Shown in pieces: positions 50,628 to 60,166 of a stretch of 64,000 nucleotides of DNA. The translations under genes were made by a program, and so were the position numbers. The notes beneath the pieces are model-generated. The model searched no databases, had not been told where the DNA came from, and saw only the letters and a list, made by a program, of their open reading frames with translations. The stretch comes from Symploca sp. SIO1C2 (GTDB taxonomy: Bacteria; Cyanobacteriota; Cyanobacteriia; Cyanobacteriales; Coleofasciculaceae): assembly GCA_010672925.1 (NCBI GenBank), contig JAAHFP010000002.1, forward strand, positions 1-64,000, given 5' to 3'. Position 1 is the first letter of the stretch, and every line of letters begins with the position of its first letter.

Positions 50628-51643
50628 GTTTCCTCATCTCCAGTAAACCAGTGATTGACACCAAAACCTACAGCCCGTTGAGGATTTGATAATTCTGCTG
50701 CTAGTTGGAGAGAGGCTTGAGTGCCAATGGTAGTTGTCAAAGCAGAGGAAAATACTGTATCAAGTTGGTAAGCTTGGCACAACTCTCGGAGGCGTTTAGG
50801 AGAACCTGCGATCGCGGCTTTAATCACAAAAATATCCCGCCATCCCCGGTAGTAGGCTGTTTCTAGCTGGCTAAGAGTTGCTACGGATTCATCTAAAGCA
50901 ATAAGTGTTGTATATTGGTGAGCCATTTTCAACATCGAGTCAAACTGCTTTGGGGGTAGCGGTTGCTCCACAAACTCCACCATTCCCACTTCATCAGTTG
51001 CCCTCAACCACTGATGGGCTGCTGACTCACTCAATCCCCCATTAGCATCCAAGCGCAACTTAACCGATGGAGGTAGTTGTTGCAGAAGCTGGTTAAATAG
51101 TTTTAGTTCAGTCTCAACAGTTGCAGTGCCAATTTTCCATTTAAAGGTACGATATCCCTCTTGCCAAGGTGTCTGCCATGCTTGTAAAGCATTTTCTCCA
51201 GTTGGTAAGAGATAACTAGACTTTTTGCAGAAGTCGGGTAAAGGCAACTTTCGCTTTAAGCCAAATTCACCTGCCACCTGCCACCTGCCACCTACCACCT
51301 TCCTCCCTTCCCAAGCTGATTCAAAACCAAATTGACAGGCAGGAAGTGTAGCAGGTATGGAGAAAATATCGGTAGTTGTAATTTGAGGCGGCAATTGCTG
51401 GCAAAAATCTAAGGCTTGTTCTAGGGTTTCGGAGCCAAACCAGGGAATTGGAGCAATTTCTCCCCAACCAATTCTCCCAGTTTCATCAGTAAGACGGAGA
51501 ATGATTCCTTCTCTAACTTCCCAATTACCGTGACTAGTGGTGAGGGGACGAACAAAAGGACGGCGGTAGGGACAAAAATCGAACTGATAAAGCATATATA
51601 TTGGGGAAAGATTGAATTGGAGCAAATTTCCCAATGGAAGCAC
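50597..51643 (-). CDS. menC: o-succinylbenzoate synthase
   Basis: Enolase-superfamily pattern: FKWKIGTATVETELKLFNQLLQQLPPSVKLRLDANGGLS...VEFVEQPLPP...IALDESVATL...FVIKAAIAGSP. Confidence 0.92.
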   Translation of the reverse strand: MLPLGNLLQFNLSPIYMLYQFDFCPYRRPFVRPLTTSHGNWEVREGIILRLTDETGRIGWGEIAPIPWFGSETLEQALDFCQQLPPQITTTDIFSIPATLPACQFGFESAWEGRKVVGGRWQVAGEFGLKRKLPLPDFCKKSSYLLPTGENALQAWQTPWQEGYRTFKWKIGTATVETELKLFNQLLQQLPPSVKLRLDANGGLSESAAHQWLRATDEVGMVEFVEQPLPPKQFDSMLKMAHQYTTLIALDESVATLSQLETAYYRGWRDIFVIKAAIAGSPKRLRELCQAYQLDTVFSSALTTTIGTQASLQLAAELSNPQRAVGFGVNHWFTGDEETWLEQLWNNH

Positions 51644-51981
51644 TGAAGGATAAATTAACGAACTATCAACGAATAGTACAACAATTATTGATGGGTTATG
51701 CGGAAGTTAAGCCAGCTTATGGTGAATTTGAGGTTGAGACTATCTTTGATACGGAGCGCAATCACTACCAAGTTGTACATCTAGGTTGGCTTAATAGGCG
51801 CTGGGTTCATCATTGTACAATGCATCTTGATATTCGGAATGAGAAAATCTGGATCTTTTGCAATTCAACAGAGCATGATATCGGAGCAGATTTAGTAGAT
51901 TTAGGTGTACCAAAACAAGATATTGTGCTCGGTTTTTGTCCTCCTTTCCTGCGTGACATGAGTGACTATGGAGTGGGCTGA
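51634..51981 (+). CDS. XisI-family protein
   Basis: MEALKDKLTNYQRIVQQLLMGYAEVKPAYGEFEVETIFDTERNHYQVVHLGWLNRRWVHHCTMHLDIRNEKIWI. Confidence 0.92.
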   Translation: MEALKDKLTNYQRIVQQLLMGYAEVKPAYGEFEVETIFDTERNHYQVVHLGWLNRRWVHHCTMHLDIRNEKIWIFCNSTEHDIGADLVDLGVPKQDIVLGFCPPFLRDMSDYGVG

Positions 51982-52267
51982 GTTCTGCGATAGCGCAAGC
52001 GCTGCTGCTCTTCAGATCGCGCAAATTTGTTCCTGTTTCAAACTCAGCGATCGCGCAACCTTACTATGCTAGCAATCGCACATCAAAATTGAGTTGACTG
52101 CTCTGTTGTTTGTTTGGTATTATTTCATCATGGGAAAATGTGCGCACATATATTATGGCGCTCGTAAAAATTCGCTCCTGCCGCATTCCATAATCCACAC
52201 ACCACATTCGTAGGGGCGTATTGCATACGCCCAGCATCTTGCGGAAAAAGAAAGAAAAGACGTTGAA

Positions 52268-53749
52268 ATGCCGCTACATCGCCGGACAAAACAACAACTA
52301 AAAAATCGCCAAACTCTGCTCACTCTAGTTAGAGAGTTTTGGATTAAAGGTGTTTTAGCAACCTCCCTACATAAACAAGTATTGATAAAACTCGGTTTGG
52401 AGGAGAGTGCTGATACTGCCTGTAATTTAGAATTTGCAGCGGCTGATGAAGGACAAAAACCTATACCCCAGGGAACTCAAATTATTTCTATTTTTGAGCA
52501 GTTGGGTGAGGGAGAAACACTACTAATTTTGGGAGAACCAGGGGCAGGAAAAACCACCAGTTTACTCCAACTAACCCGCGACTTACTTGACTGTGCAGAA
52601 CAAGATCTAGAGTACCCCATTCCTGTGGTATTTAACCTCTCATCTTGGGCAGGTAGGAAGCAGAAAATGAATGATTGGTTAGTAGAAGAACTCCAGAGAA
52701 TGTTTCTTCAGTTTACCCCTTCTACTGTAAGAGATTGGGTCAAAAAACAGCAACTGTTGCTACTACTAGATGGCTTAGATGAAGTGAAGGCAGAACACCG
52801 AGAGAGTTGTGTCGCCGCATTGAATGATTTCCAACAAAATTATGCTTCTGGAATGGTGGTTTGCAGTAGCCTCAAAGACTACTCTACCCTCTCTAACCGC
52901 CTCAAGTTTCACAGTACCATTTATATAAAGCCCCTAACTCCAGAACAAATTAATCAGTATCTAAATCATATCCAAGCTGATTTGACAGAGTTGAAAGCAT
53001 TGATGGCAGAGGATAGGGCTTTGCAAGAGTTAGCCAAGTCACCTTTGATGCTTAATATGATGGTTCTAGCTTATCAAGGAGTAGCTGTTCAATACTTGCC
53101 AAAAACTACAGTTGTGGAAGAAAGGCGCAAGCAGCTGTTTGATGACTACATTGAGCGAATGTTGGATCACCCTACTCGTATGAAGGGTAAGCAGCAATAT
53201 TCGCCAGCTCAAACCAAGTATTGGCTGACTTACTTGGCGCAAAGGATGGTGGAAAATTCCCAGACAATATTTTTTATCGAGGATATGCATTTATGGTTGC
53301 AGGGTAAAGGTAAAAGAATGCGATATCTGCTTGGAGGTGCTGTGCTGACTGGACTGAGTTTGGCACTAGGTACTTGGTTACTTTATGGATTGCTGATTAA
53401 TGGGTTGATTGGTGGCTTGCTGATTAATGGAATGCCGATTGGAGTGCTGATTAATGGGCTGCTTTATTGGTTGATGAAGGCGCTAATTAATGGCTTTCTT
53501 TGTGGACTAAGTCTTGGACTTATGGCGTTGATTGCTCAACTGATTGCTCCTAGTTCCAGTATTAAATTTGAGCAAGCCTTCATCCAAAATCCCTACCGCC
53601 TCATGCTTTATCGCAATGGTTACATCCCCTGGAATTATCTCCGTTTCCTCGACTATGCCGCAGAACGAATCTTACTAAAAAATGTTGGTAATAGTTACCT
53701 GTTTATCCATCGTCTGCTGCTCGAACATTTTGCCCAGAGGAGAATTTAG
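52268..53749 (+). CDS. NACHT-domain NTPase with C-terminal membrane segment
   Basis: LLILGEPGAGKTTSLLQLTRDLL...LLLLLDGLDEVKAEHRESCVAALNDF...KSPLMLNMMVLAYQ; hydrophobic LLINGL repeats. Confidence 0.92.
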   Translation: MPLHRRTKQQLKNRQTLLTLVREFWIKGVLATSLHKQVLIKLGLEESADTACNLEFAAADEGQKPIPQGTQIISIFEQLGEGETLLILGEPGAGKTTSLLQLTRDLLDCAEQDLEYPIPVVFNLSSWAGRKQKMNDWLVEELQRMFLQFTPSTVRDWVKKQQLLLLLDGLDEVKAEHRESCVAALNDFQQNYASGMVVCSSLKDYSTLSNRLKFHSTIYIKPLTPEQINQYLNHIQADLTELKALMAEDRALQELAKSPLMLNMMVLAYQGVAVQYLPKTTVVEERRKQLFDDYIERMLDHPTRMKGKQQYSPAQTKYWLTYLAQRMVENSQTIFFIEDMHLWLQGKGKRMRYLLGGAVLTGLSLALGTWLLYGLLINGLIGGLLINGMPIGVLINGLLYWLMKALINGFLCGLSLGLMALIAQLIAPSSSIKFEQAFIQNPYRLMLYRNGYIPWNYLRFLDYAAERILLKNVGNSYLFIHRLLLEHFAQRRI

Positions 53750-53872
53750 AATTTAGAATTTAGAATTTAGAATTTAGAATTTAGAATACTGAGTGAAAGC
53801 GTAGGCTACAAATATCTTCCTCCTGCCTCCTGCCTTCTGCCTCCTGCCTTCTGCCTTCTGCCTTTTGCGATA

Positions 53873-54772
53873 TCAACCAACAACAAATCCTAACCCCAAC
53901 AACAAGCCACTGCAAAAATGCATAGCTACTGCGATAAATTTACAATTACTTACCTTATCTGGTTGGTCATGATACTGGTGGACATGGCGAAAAAGCTTGA
54001 GGGCAAAGGGTAGACTGAGGAAGGTGAGCAAAGTCCAGACCGGAAAAATACCTAACAGAGTAAACAAACCGGTAAGTACGTAGGCACTACTGCCAATCCA
54101 GATTAGCAGTTGGGAACCTCGATGAGTACCAAGACGCACAATTGGGGAGCGCTTACCAGCAGCGGTGTCATCCTCAACTTGGTGAAAATGGGAACAAAAC
54201 AAAATCACACTAGTAGTAATCCCGATAATCACCGCAGCGGCGAGATTAGTCCAAGACCAACTCTGAGTTTGGGAGTAGTAAGCCGCTGAGACTGCCATCG
54301 GACCGAAAGTGACAAAGCAGATAATCTCCCCTAATCCCTGGTAACCAAAGCGAAAGGGTGGTCCCTGGTAGCTGTATCCTAAAGCACAACAGAGCAAGAT
54401 CAGGGCAATTACGGTAAAGTCCTTTTGCCACCAGGCGATCGCGAAAATTCCCAGAATACCTACTGCTAACAAGAAATTACTCAACCAGAAAATCAGTGGC
54501 TTATTCCCAGTTAAGTTAACCACAGAATGAGCTTTATTTTTATCGATACCAGTGTCCGCATCAAACACATCATTGCTGAGATTGAGCCAAGCAATGATCA
54601 AAATCGCTGAGATTAAAAACGTCAAGAAGACCAGGCTATCAATCCCTCCATTAGTTGCCCAAGCCACAGCGGTTCCTACCCAAATGGGGATAACTGCCAC
54701 AGTGTACATGGGGGGCTTGATTGCCGCCATCCACAATTTGGTATTGGATTGTTGAACTAAGCTGGTAGTCAT
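53873..54772 (-). CDS. menA: 2-carboxy-1,4-naphthoquinone phytyltransferase
   Basis: UbiA family: WLNLSNDVFDADTGIDKNKAHSVVNLTGNK...LFCSHFHQVEDDTAAGKRSPIVRLGT; divergent from menF. Confidence 0.93.
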   Translation of the reverse strand: MTTSLVQQSNTKLWMAAIKPPMYTVAVIPIWVGTAVAWATNGGIDSLVFLTFLISAILIIAWLNLSNDVFDADTGIDKNKAHSVVNLTGNKPLIFWLSNFLLAVGILGIFAIAWWQKDFTVIALILLCCALGYSYQGPPFRFGYQGLGEIICFVTFGPMAVSAAYYSQTQSWSWTNLAAAVIIGITTSVILFCSHFHQVEDDTAAGKRSPIVRLGTHRGSQLLIWIGSSAYVLTGLFTLLGIFPVWTLLTFLSLPFALKLFRHVHQYHDQPDKVSNCKFIAVAMHFCSGLLLGLGFVVG

Positions 54773-55052
54773 CAGGGGTTAGGGGTTAGGTGGTAGGTGT
54801 CAGGCAGTAGGTGGTAGGGGTTAGGTGCTAGTCAGACTCCGATAAACTTTCTTCACAACGTTTCTCCGGTAGGATGGGTAAGTCTGCAATACAGAAGTGC
54901 TCATCTATATTGTTGGTCGCTTGAGCCGGAGGAAGGGGGTCAATCGACGCCAAGGGTTAGGTAGGGAGCCAGTATGTCCCTTTAGACATCCCACCATTGT
55001 TAATCGGCCTTTTGGAAGAGAACTTCAAAAAAATTTACTTTCTGTGGCTTCT

Positions 55053-56762
55053 ATGACTCTGACTCCATATCGTACTAATCTCTTTTATGCTCACGAGGAG
55101 CTGTATGAATTGCTGTTCACTGGCAAACAGCAATCTCTTGAAAAAGATTCTCAACAATTTATCAGTATTTCTCAAGAAATTTCCCAGCGTGACCCCCTAG
55201 CGCTCCTCCAAGCGATCGCTAAACCAGAGCAACTGCAATTTTACATGGAAAACAGCAAGAAGCAACAAGCCATTGCTGCCCTTGACGCTGCTGTTGCCGT
55301 TGAATTTGCAGGGAGCAAGCGTTTTGAAAAAGCCCAACAATTTATCCAGTCCTGCCTAGCAAACACTAGCAGTTACGGTGATTTAAAGCTGCCGTTTGCC
55401 GGACCTCATTTCTTTTGTAGTTTTACTTTTTTTGAGAATAATCAGACAACGGAATCCCCTTTCCCTCCGGCAACTATTTTCCTCCCTCGTTGGCAGGTAT
55501 CCTGTTGTCAAAGCAGTTGTTTATTAGTTGCTAATATTACCATAGAACCTCAAGTCAATCTTGACTGGATTTGGGAAAGTTTCTGTAGTCAATTACAAAT
55601 TATCACCCAATCAAGTCGGAAGATTTTTATTATTCCTGAGCAGAAGGCAGAACCTACCCCTAGGGCGCGTCTTAAAAGTAAAAAATCGGATGTAGGGGCG
55701 AAGCATTTGGGCAATAATTCATCGATAAAACCCAAGTCGTACAATCCAAATGCTTCGCCCTCCGGCAGTTTGAAAACAAGCCCTAATCCATCCAAAGAAC
55801 CCACCCCTAACCCCTCCCAGGAGGGGAACCGGAAGCAGAAGGTGGAAGTAAAGGATGATTTCTTAGCCGAACATGATATTACTCCTGATAATCCGAGCAT
55901 GTTGTTAAACGGAAGAGGACATCTGCCGGTTCAAAGTGAAGTCAGTTTCAAATCCTCTGTTAGATCAGCCCTTAAATCAATTAAGACTCATCAATTGAGT
56001 AAAATTGTCCTAGCTAATGCCATTGATGTTGTTTCACCACGACAATTTAAGTTAGTTAATTCTCTTGACAGTCTGCGCCAGAATTATCCTGACTGCTATA
56101 TCTTTTCAATTAGTAACGGCAAAGGGCAAAACTTTATTGGTGCTAGCCCCGAATGTTTGGTTAGTATTCAAAATCGTCAGTTAGTAACCGATGCGATCGC
56201 TGGTTCTGCACCGAGGGGAAAAACCGCAGCTGAAGATGCTGATTTAGCTCAGCGATTACTTTGTAGTGAAAAAGAAAGGCGCGAACACCGATTTGTTCTA
56301 GATTTTATTATCAAATGCCTCTCAGAATTAGGCTTGAACCCCCAAGTAGAACTAACTAACCAACTGCTACAACTTTCTAATATCCAGCATTTATGGACAC
56401 CAATTAAAGCCCAATTGCTCAAAGATATCCATCCTTTAGAAATTGTTGCCAAACTGCACCCAACTCCAGCAGTGGCCGGGGTTCCCACTAAAATGGCTCA
56501 AGAGCAAATTCTAGCTCTGGAAACCTTTGATAGATCTTTATATGCTGCTCCTTTAGGCTGGGTAGATTATCAAGGAAATTGTGAATTTATCGTTGGTATT
56601 CGTTCAGCTTTAATTGAAAGTACTCAGCCATTGTCGGAGAGTTGGCAAACTTGCCGTGCTAGACTCTATGCCGGTGCTGGTATTGTGGCTGGTTCTGACC
56701 CGAATAAGGAACTAGCGGAAATTCAGCTCAAATTCCAGGCACTGCTCAAAACTTTGCTCTGA
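55053..56762 (+). CDS. menF: Isochorismate synthase
   Basis: KIVLANAIDVVSPRQFKLVNSLDSLRQNYPDCYIFSISNGKGQNFIGASPECLV...DAIAGSAPRGKTAAEDADLAQRLLCSEKERREHRFVLDFI...YAGAGIVAGSDPNKELAEIQLK; ATG at 55053 preferred over 54897. Confidence 0.93.
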   Translation: MTLTPYRTNLFYAHEELYELLFTGKQQSLEKDSQQFISISQEISQRDPLALLQAIAKPEQLQFYMENSKKQQAIAALDAAVAVEFAGSKRFEKAQQFIQSCLANTSSYGDLKLPFAGPHFFCSFTFFENNQTTESPFPPATIFLPRWQVSCCQSSCLLVANITIEPQVNLDWIWESFCSQLQIITQSSRKIFIIPEQKAEPTPRARLKSKKSDVGAKHLGNNSSIKPKSYNPNASPSGSLKTSPNPSKEPTPNPSQEGNRKQKVEVKDDFLAEHDITPDNPSMLLNGRGHLPVQSEVSFKSSVRSALKSIKTHQLSKIVLANAIDVVSPRQFKLVNSLDSLRQNYPDCYIFSISNGKGQNFIGASPECLVSIQNRQLVTDAIAGSAPRGKTAAEDADLAQRLLCSEKERREHRFVLDFIIKCLSELGLNPQVELTNQLLQLSNIQHLWTPIKAQLLKDIHPLEIVAKLHPTPAVAGVPTKMAQEQILALETFDRSLYAAPLGWVDYQGNCEFIVGIRSALIESTQPLSESWQTCRARLYAGAGIVAGSDPNKELAEIQLKFQALLKTLL

Positions 56763-56824
56763 AATTGTTGCTCAGAGTATGGGAATATAGGGGATGATTT
56801 TTTTGCAGTTTATCTAATCGCTAT

Positions 56825-57637
56825 ATGAGCAAATTTAATAACCAAGTAGTATTAATTACGGGAGCATCTGCTGGTATTGGGGCGGCCCTTGCCCAAGAGT
56901 TTGCCTCTCAAGGGGCTAATCTAGTTCTGTTAGCTCGACGCAAAGAGAGATTAACAGCTATTGCCACAGCCATCGACCCTACAGGGAACAAAGTGCTGAC
57001 GATACCTTGTGATGTAACCAAAGATGGGGAGCTTGAGCAAGCAGTTGCTCTTGCCCATAGTAAGTTTACCAAGATTGATATTGCGATCGCTAATGCTGGT
57101 TTGTCTGTAAAGGGCAATCTGGAAGACCTAAGTTTAGCTGATTATCGCCTTCAGTGGGAAATCAATGTATTTGGTGTACTCCGCACCATTTACGCGACCC
57201 TCAATGACTTAAAACAAACTCAAGGCTCCTTAGTGGTCATCAGTAGCGTTAAAAGTTATCTCTCTTTGGAGGGGGACTCTGCCTATAGTTCCAGTAAATT
57301 TGCCCTGAGAGCTTTGTGTGAATCATTATCTAAAGAATTAGCACCCTATGGCATATCAGTTACCCACGTTTGCCCTGGCTATGTTGCCACTGAGATTCGT
57401 CGGGTAGACAATCAAGGAATTTTCCACAGTGATTGGCAAGATCATGTTTCCCCAAAACTGTTAATGAGTCCTGAGGAAACAGCCCAACAGATTGTGCAAG
57501 GTATTGAGAGAAGGCAACGGGAACAGGTGCTGACTTATTATGGCAAGTTGGTGGTTTTACTCAAGCGCTACCTGCCTTGGTTACTGTCATGGCTAATTTC
57601 CCAAATGAAAATTAAAGAGAAACATAAAAAGGGGTGA
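56825..57637 (+). CDS. SDR-family oxidoreductase
   Basis: VVLITGASAGIGAALAQEFASQGANLVLLARRKERL...YSSSKFALRALCESLSKEL. Confidence 0.92.
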   Translation: MSKFNNQVVLITGASAGIGAALAQEFASQGANLVLLARRKERLTAIATAIDPTGNKVLTIPCDVTKDGELEQAVALAHSKFTKIDIAIANAGLSVKGNLEDLSLADYRLQWEINVFGVLRTIYATLNDLKQTQGSLVVISSVKSYLSLEGDSAYSSSKFALRALCESLSKELAPYGISVTHVCPGYVATEIRRVDNQGIFHSDWQDHVSPKLLMSPEETAQQIVQGIERRQREQVLTYYGKLVVLLKRYLPWLLSWLISQMKIKEKHKKG

Positions 57638-57854
57638 GGTAAAAAAGGAGTGGGGAAACGAGTCAGCAGGCGCGACTGACGCGGAGAATGGAAATGTAAA
57701 TTTCGTTCACTCTATAAAAAAAACTTGGGCTTAGATTTATTGAATCTAAAATCTAAAATCTAAAATCTAAAATCTCAAGCCTTGTTTCTTTAGAGCGGGG
57801 AATGTCAACTGTACAATAAACTAAAAGCCAGTAAGCCTCCAACTACTTCAGCTG

Positions 57855-59957
57855 ATGACTAATCGCCTTGCCCAATCCCAAAGCCTCTACCTATATAAGC
57901 ACGCTGAAAATCCGATTGATTGGTGGCCCTGGTGTGATGAGGCACTGGAAACGGCAAAGACAGAAAACAAGCCGATTTTCCTTTCCATTGGTTACTCTAG
58001 CTGCCATTGGTGCACAGTAATGGAAGGAGAAGCGTTTTCCAATGAGGCGATTGCTCAGTATATGAATACCAATTTTTTACCCATCAAGGTAGACCGGGAA
58101 GAGCGACCAGATATTGATAGTATTTATATGCAAGCATTGCAGATGATGACTGGTCAAGGAGGTTGGCCTCTCAATATCTTCCTCTCTCCTGATGACCTAG
58201 TACCATTTTATGGTGGCACTTACTTCCCGGTAGAACCCCGCTATGGGCGTCCAGGTTTTCTGCATTTACTGCAATCAATTCGCCGCTTCTACGATTTGGA
58301 GAAAAGCAAGCTACAAGTCTTCAAAGAAGAGATTATGGGGTATCTCCAGCAAGCAGCGGTGTTATCCGGGGCACAGGAGCTGAGTGATGATTTGCTCAAG
58401 CTTGGTTTGGAGAAGAATATTAGTGTTATTACTAGTGTTAATCCCGGCCCCAGCTTCCCGATGATTCCCTACAGTTCCCTAGTATTGCGGAGTACTCGCT
58501 TTGATTCTACCGCTGCTGGTCAGGCTCAACAAGCTTGCACTCAACAGGGACTGGACTTGGCAATGGGTGGGATTTACGACCACGTTGCTGGTGGTTTTCA
58601 CCGTTATACCGTAGATGCAACCTGGACAGTGCCTCACTTTGAAAAAATGCTCTATGATAATGGGCAACTCGTTGAGTATCTTGCAGACTTGTGGAGTGCA
58701 GGGATTCAGAAACCAGTTTTTGCCAGGGCAATCGCAGGCACTTGCCAATGGCTCAAGCGGGAAATGACTTCCCCCCAAGGCTTTTTCTACGCAGCTCAGG
58801 ATGCGGATAATTTCACGAATTCGACTGCAACAGAACCGGAGGAAGGGGAGTTTTATGTCTGGGATTATAGCCAACTAGAACAATACCTAACTCCCTCAGA
58901 GTTAACAGAGTTACAAGAAGAATTTACGGTTACTGTAAAGGGGAATTTTGAAGGTTACAATGTTCTACAGCGCCGCCATTCTGAGGATTTAAGTGATAGT
59001 TTAGAAGCAGCTTTAGCTAAACTATTTGAAGTACGTTATGGCTCCTCACCAAAAACCTTAGCAACCTTCCCTCCCGCCAGAAATAATCAGGAGGCAAAAA
59101 CTGGTAACTGGCCTGGTCGAATTCCCCCAGTAACGGATACCAAAATGATAGTAGCCTGGAATAGCTTGATGATTTCCGGTTTGGCAAAAGCTTACACTAT
59201 CTTCTCTGATCCAGCATATTGGCAATTAGCGATAGATGCGGCAAACTTTATTCTGGAAAATCAATGGTTAGAGGAGCGCTTCTACCGCCTCAACTATGAG
59301 GGTAAACCATCAGTACTGGCTCAATCTGAAGATTACGCCCTATTTATCAAAGCCTTGTTAGATTTGTATCAAAATCAAAAAGTTGATGTGGGGGCAAATG
59401 TTTCTCCCTCCGACAATTTGAAAACACACCTTAGCAACTTATGGTTAAAGCAAGCAATTAAAATACAAGAAGAATTTGATGAATTCCTCTGGAGTGTGGA
59501 ATTAGGAGGATACTATAATAGTGCTAGTGATAGTAGCGATGACTTATTAGTGCGGGAGCGTAGTTATGTTGACAATGCTACCCCCTCTGCCAATGGAGTT
59601 GCGATCGCAAATTTAGTCCGGCTGGCTTTACTCACGGAAGATTTACAATATCTTGACCGGGCAGAGCAAGCCTTACAAGCTTTCAGCAGTATTATGAACC
59701 AATCTCCCCAAGCTTGTCCCAGTTTATTTACTGCTCTGGATTGGTATCGCAATTCTACCCTAGTTAGCTCTACTGCCGACCAAGTAACTGCCTTAATTAC
59801 CCAGTATTTTCCTACTAGTGTTTTTACCTTAGTAACCAAGCTGCCAGAAAATACAGTAGGTTTAGTTTGTCAGGGACTCAATTGTAAACCACCAGCACGT
59901 AGTACTGAGCAATTGTTAGCGCAAGTAAAGCAAAGTCAAACTAGGTTCAATAATTGA
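57855..59957 (+). CDS. Thioredoxin-domain / DUF255 (YyaL/SSP411-like) protein
   Basis: [69 protein letters not shown]. Confidence 0.93.
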   Translation: MTNRLAQSQSLYLYKHAENPIDWWPWCDEALETAKTENKPIFLSIGYSSCHWCTVMEGEAFSNEAIAQYMNTNFLPIKVDREERPDIDSIYMQALQMMTGQGGWPLNIFLSPDDLVPFYGGTYFPVEPRYGRPGFLHLLQSIRRFYDLEKSKLQVFKEEIMGYLQQAAVLSGAQELSDDLLKLGLEKNISVITSVNPGPSFPMIPYSSLVLRSTRFDSTAAGQAQQACTQQGLDLAMGGIYDHVAGGFHRYTVDATWTVPHFEKMLYDNGQLVEYLADLWSAGIQKPVFARAIAGTCQWLKREMTSPQGFFYAAQDADNFTNSTATEPEEGEFYVWDYSQLEQYLTPSELTELQEEFTVTVKGNFEGYNVLQRRHSEDLSDSLEAALAKLFEVRYGSSPKTLATFPPARNNQEAKTGNWPGRIPPVTDTKMIVAWNSLMISGLAKAYTIFSDPAYWQLAIDAANFILENQWLEERFYRLNYEGKPSVLAQSEDYALFIKALLDLYQNQKVDVGANVSPSDNLKTHLSNLWLKQAIKIQEEFDEFLWSVELGGYYNSASDSSDDLLVRERSYVDNATPSANGVAIANLVRLALLTEDLQYLDRAEQALQAFSSIMNQSPQACPSLFTALDWYRNSTLVSSTADQVTALITQYFPTSVFTLVTKLPENTVGLVCQGLNCKPPARSTEQLLAQVKQSQTRFNN

Positions 59958-60166
59958 TAAATCATTTCTAAATTCTCAAATGTCTTTAGCAAAAGAACAC
60001 CAGCTGTTAAGCAAGCATTGAGGGCGCAAGCATTGCGCCCCTACTGTTAATCTGGGAATAGGATACGTTCATTACGAAACCCCAAATTTGTAGGGGCATA
60101 TTGCATATGCCCATTAGCATAACCCCATTGTCTAACTGAAGGCGATCGCAATTTCATTCTAAATTC

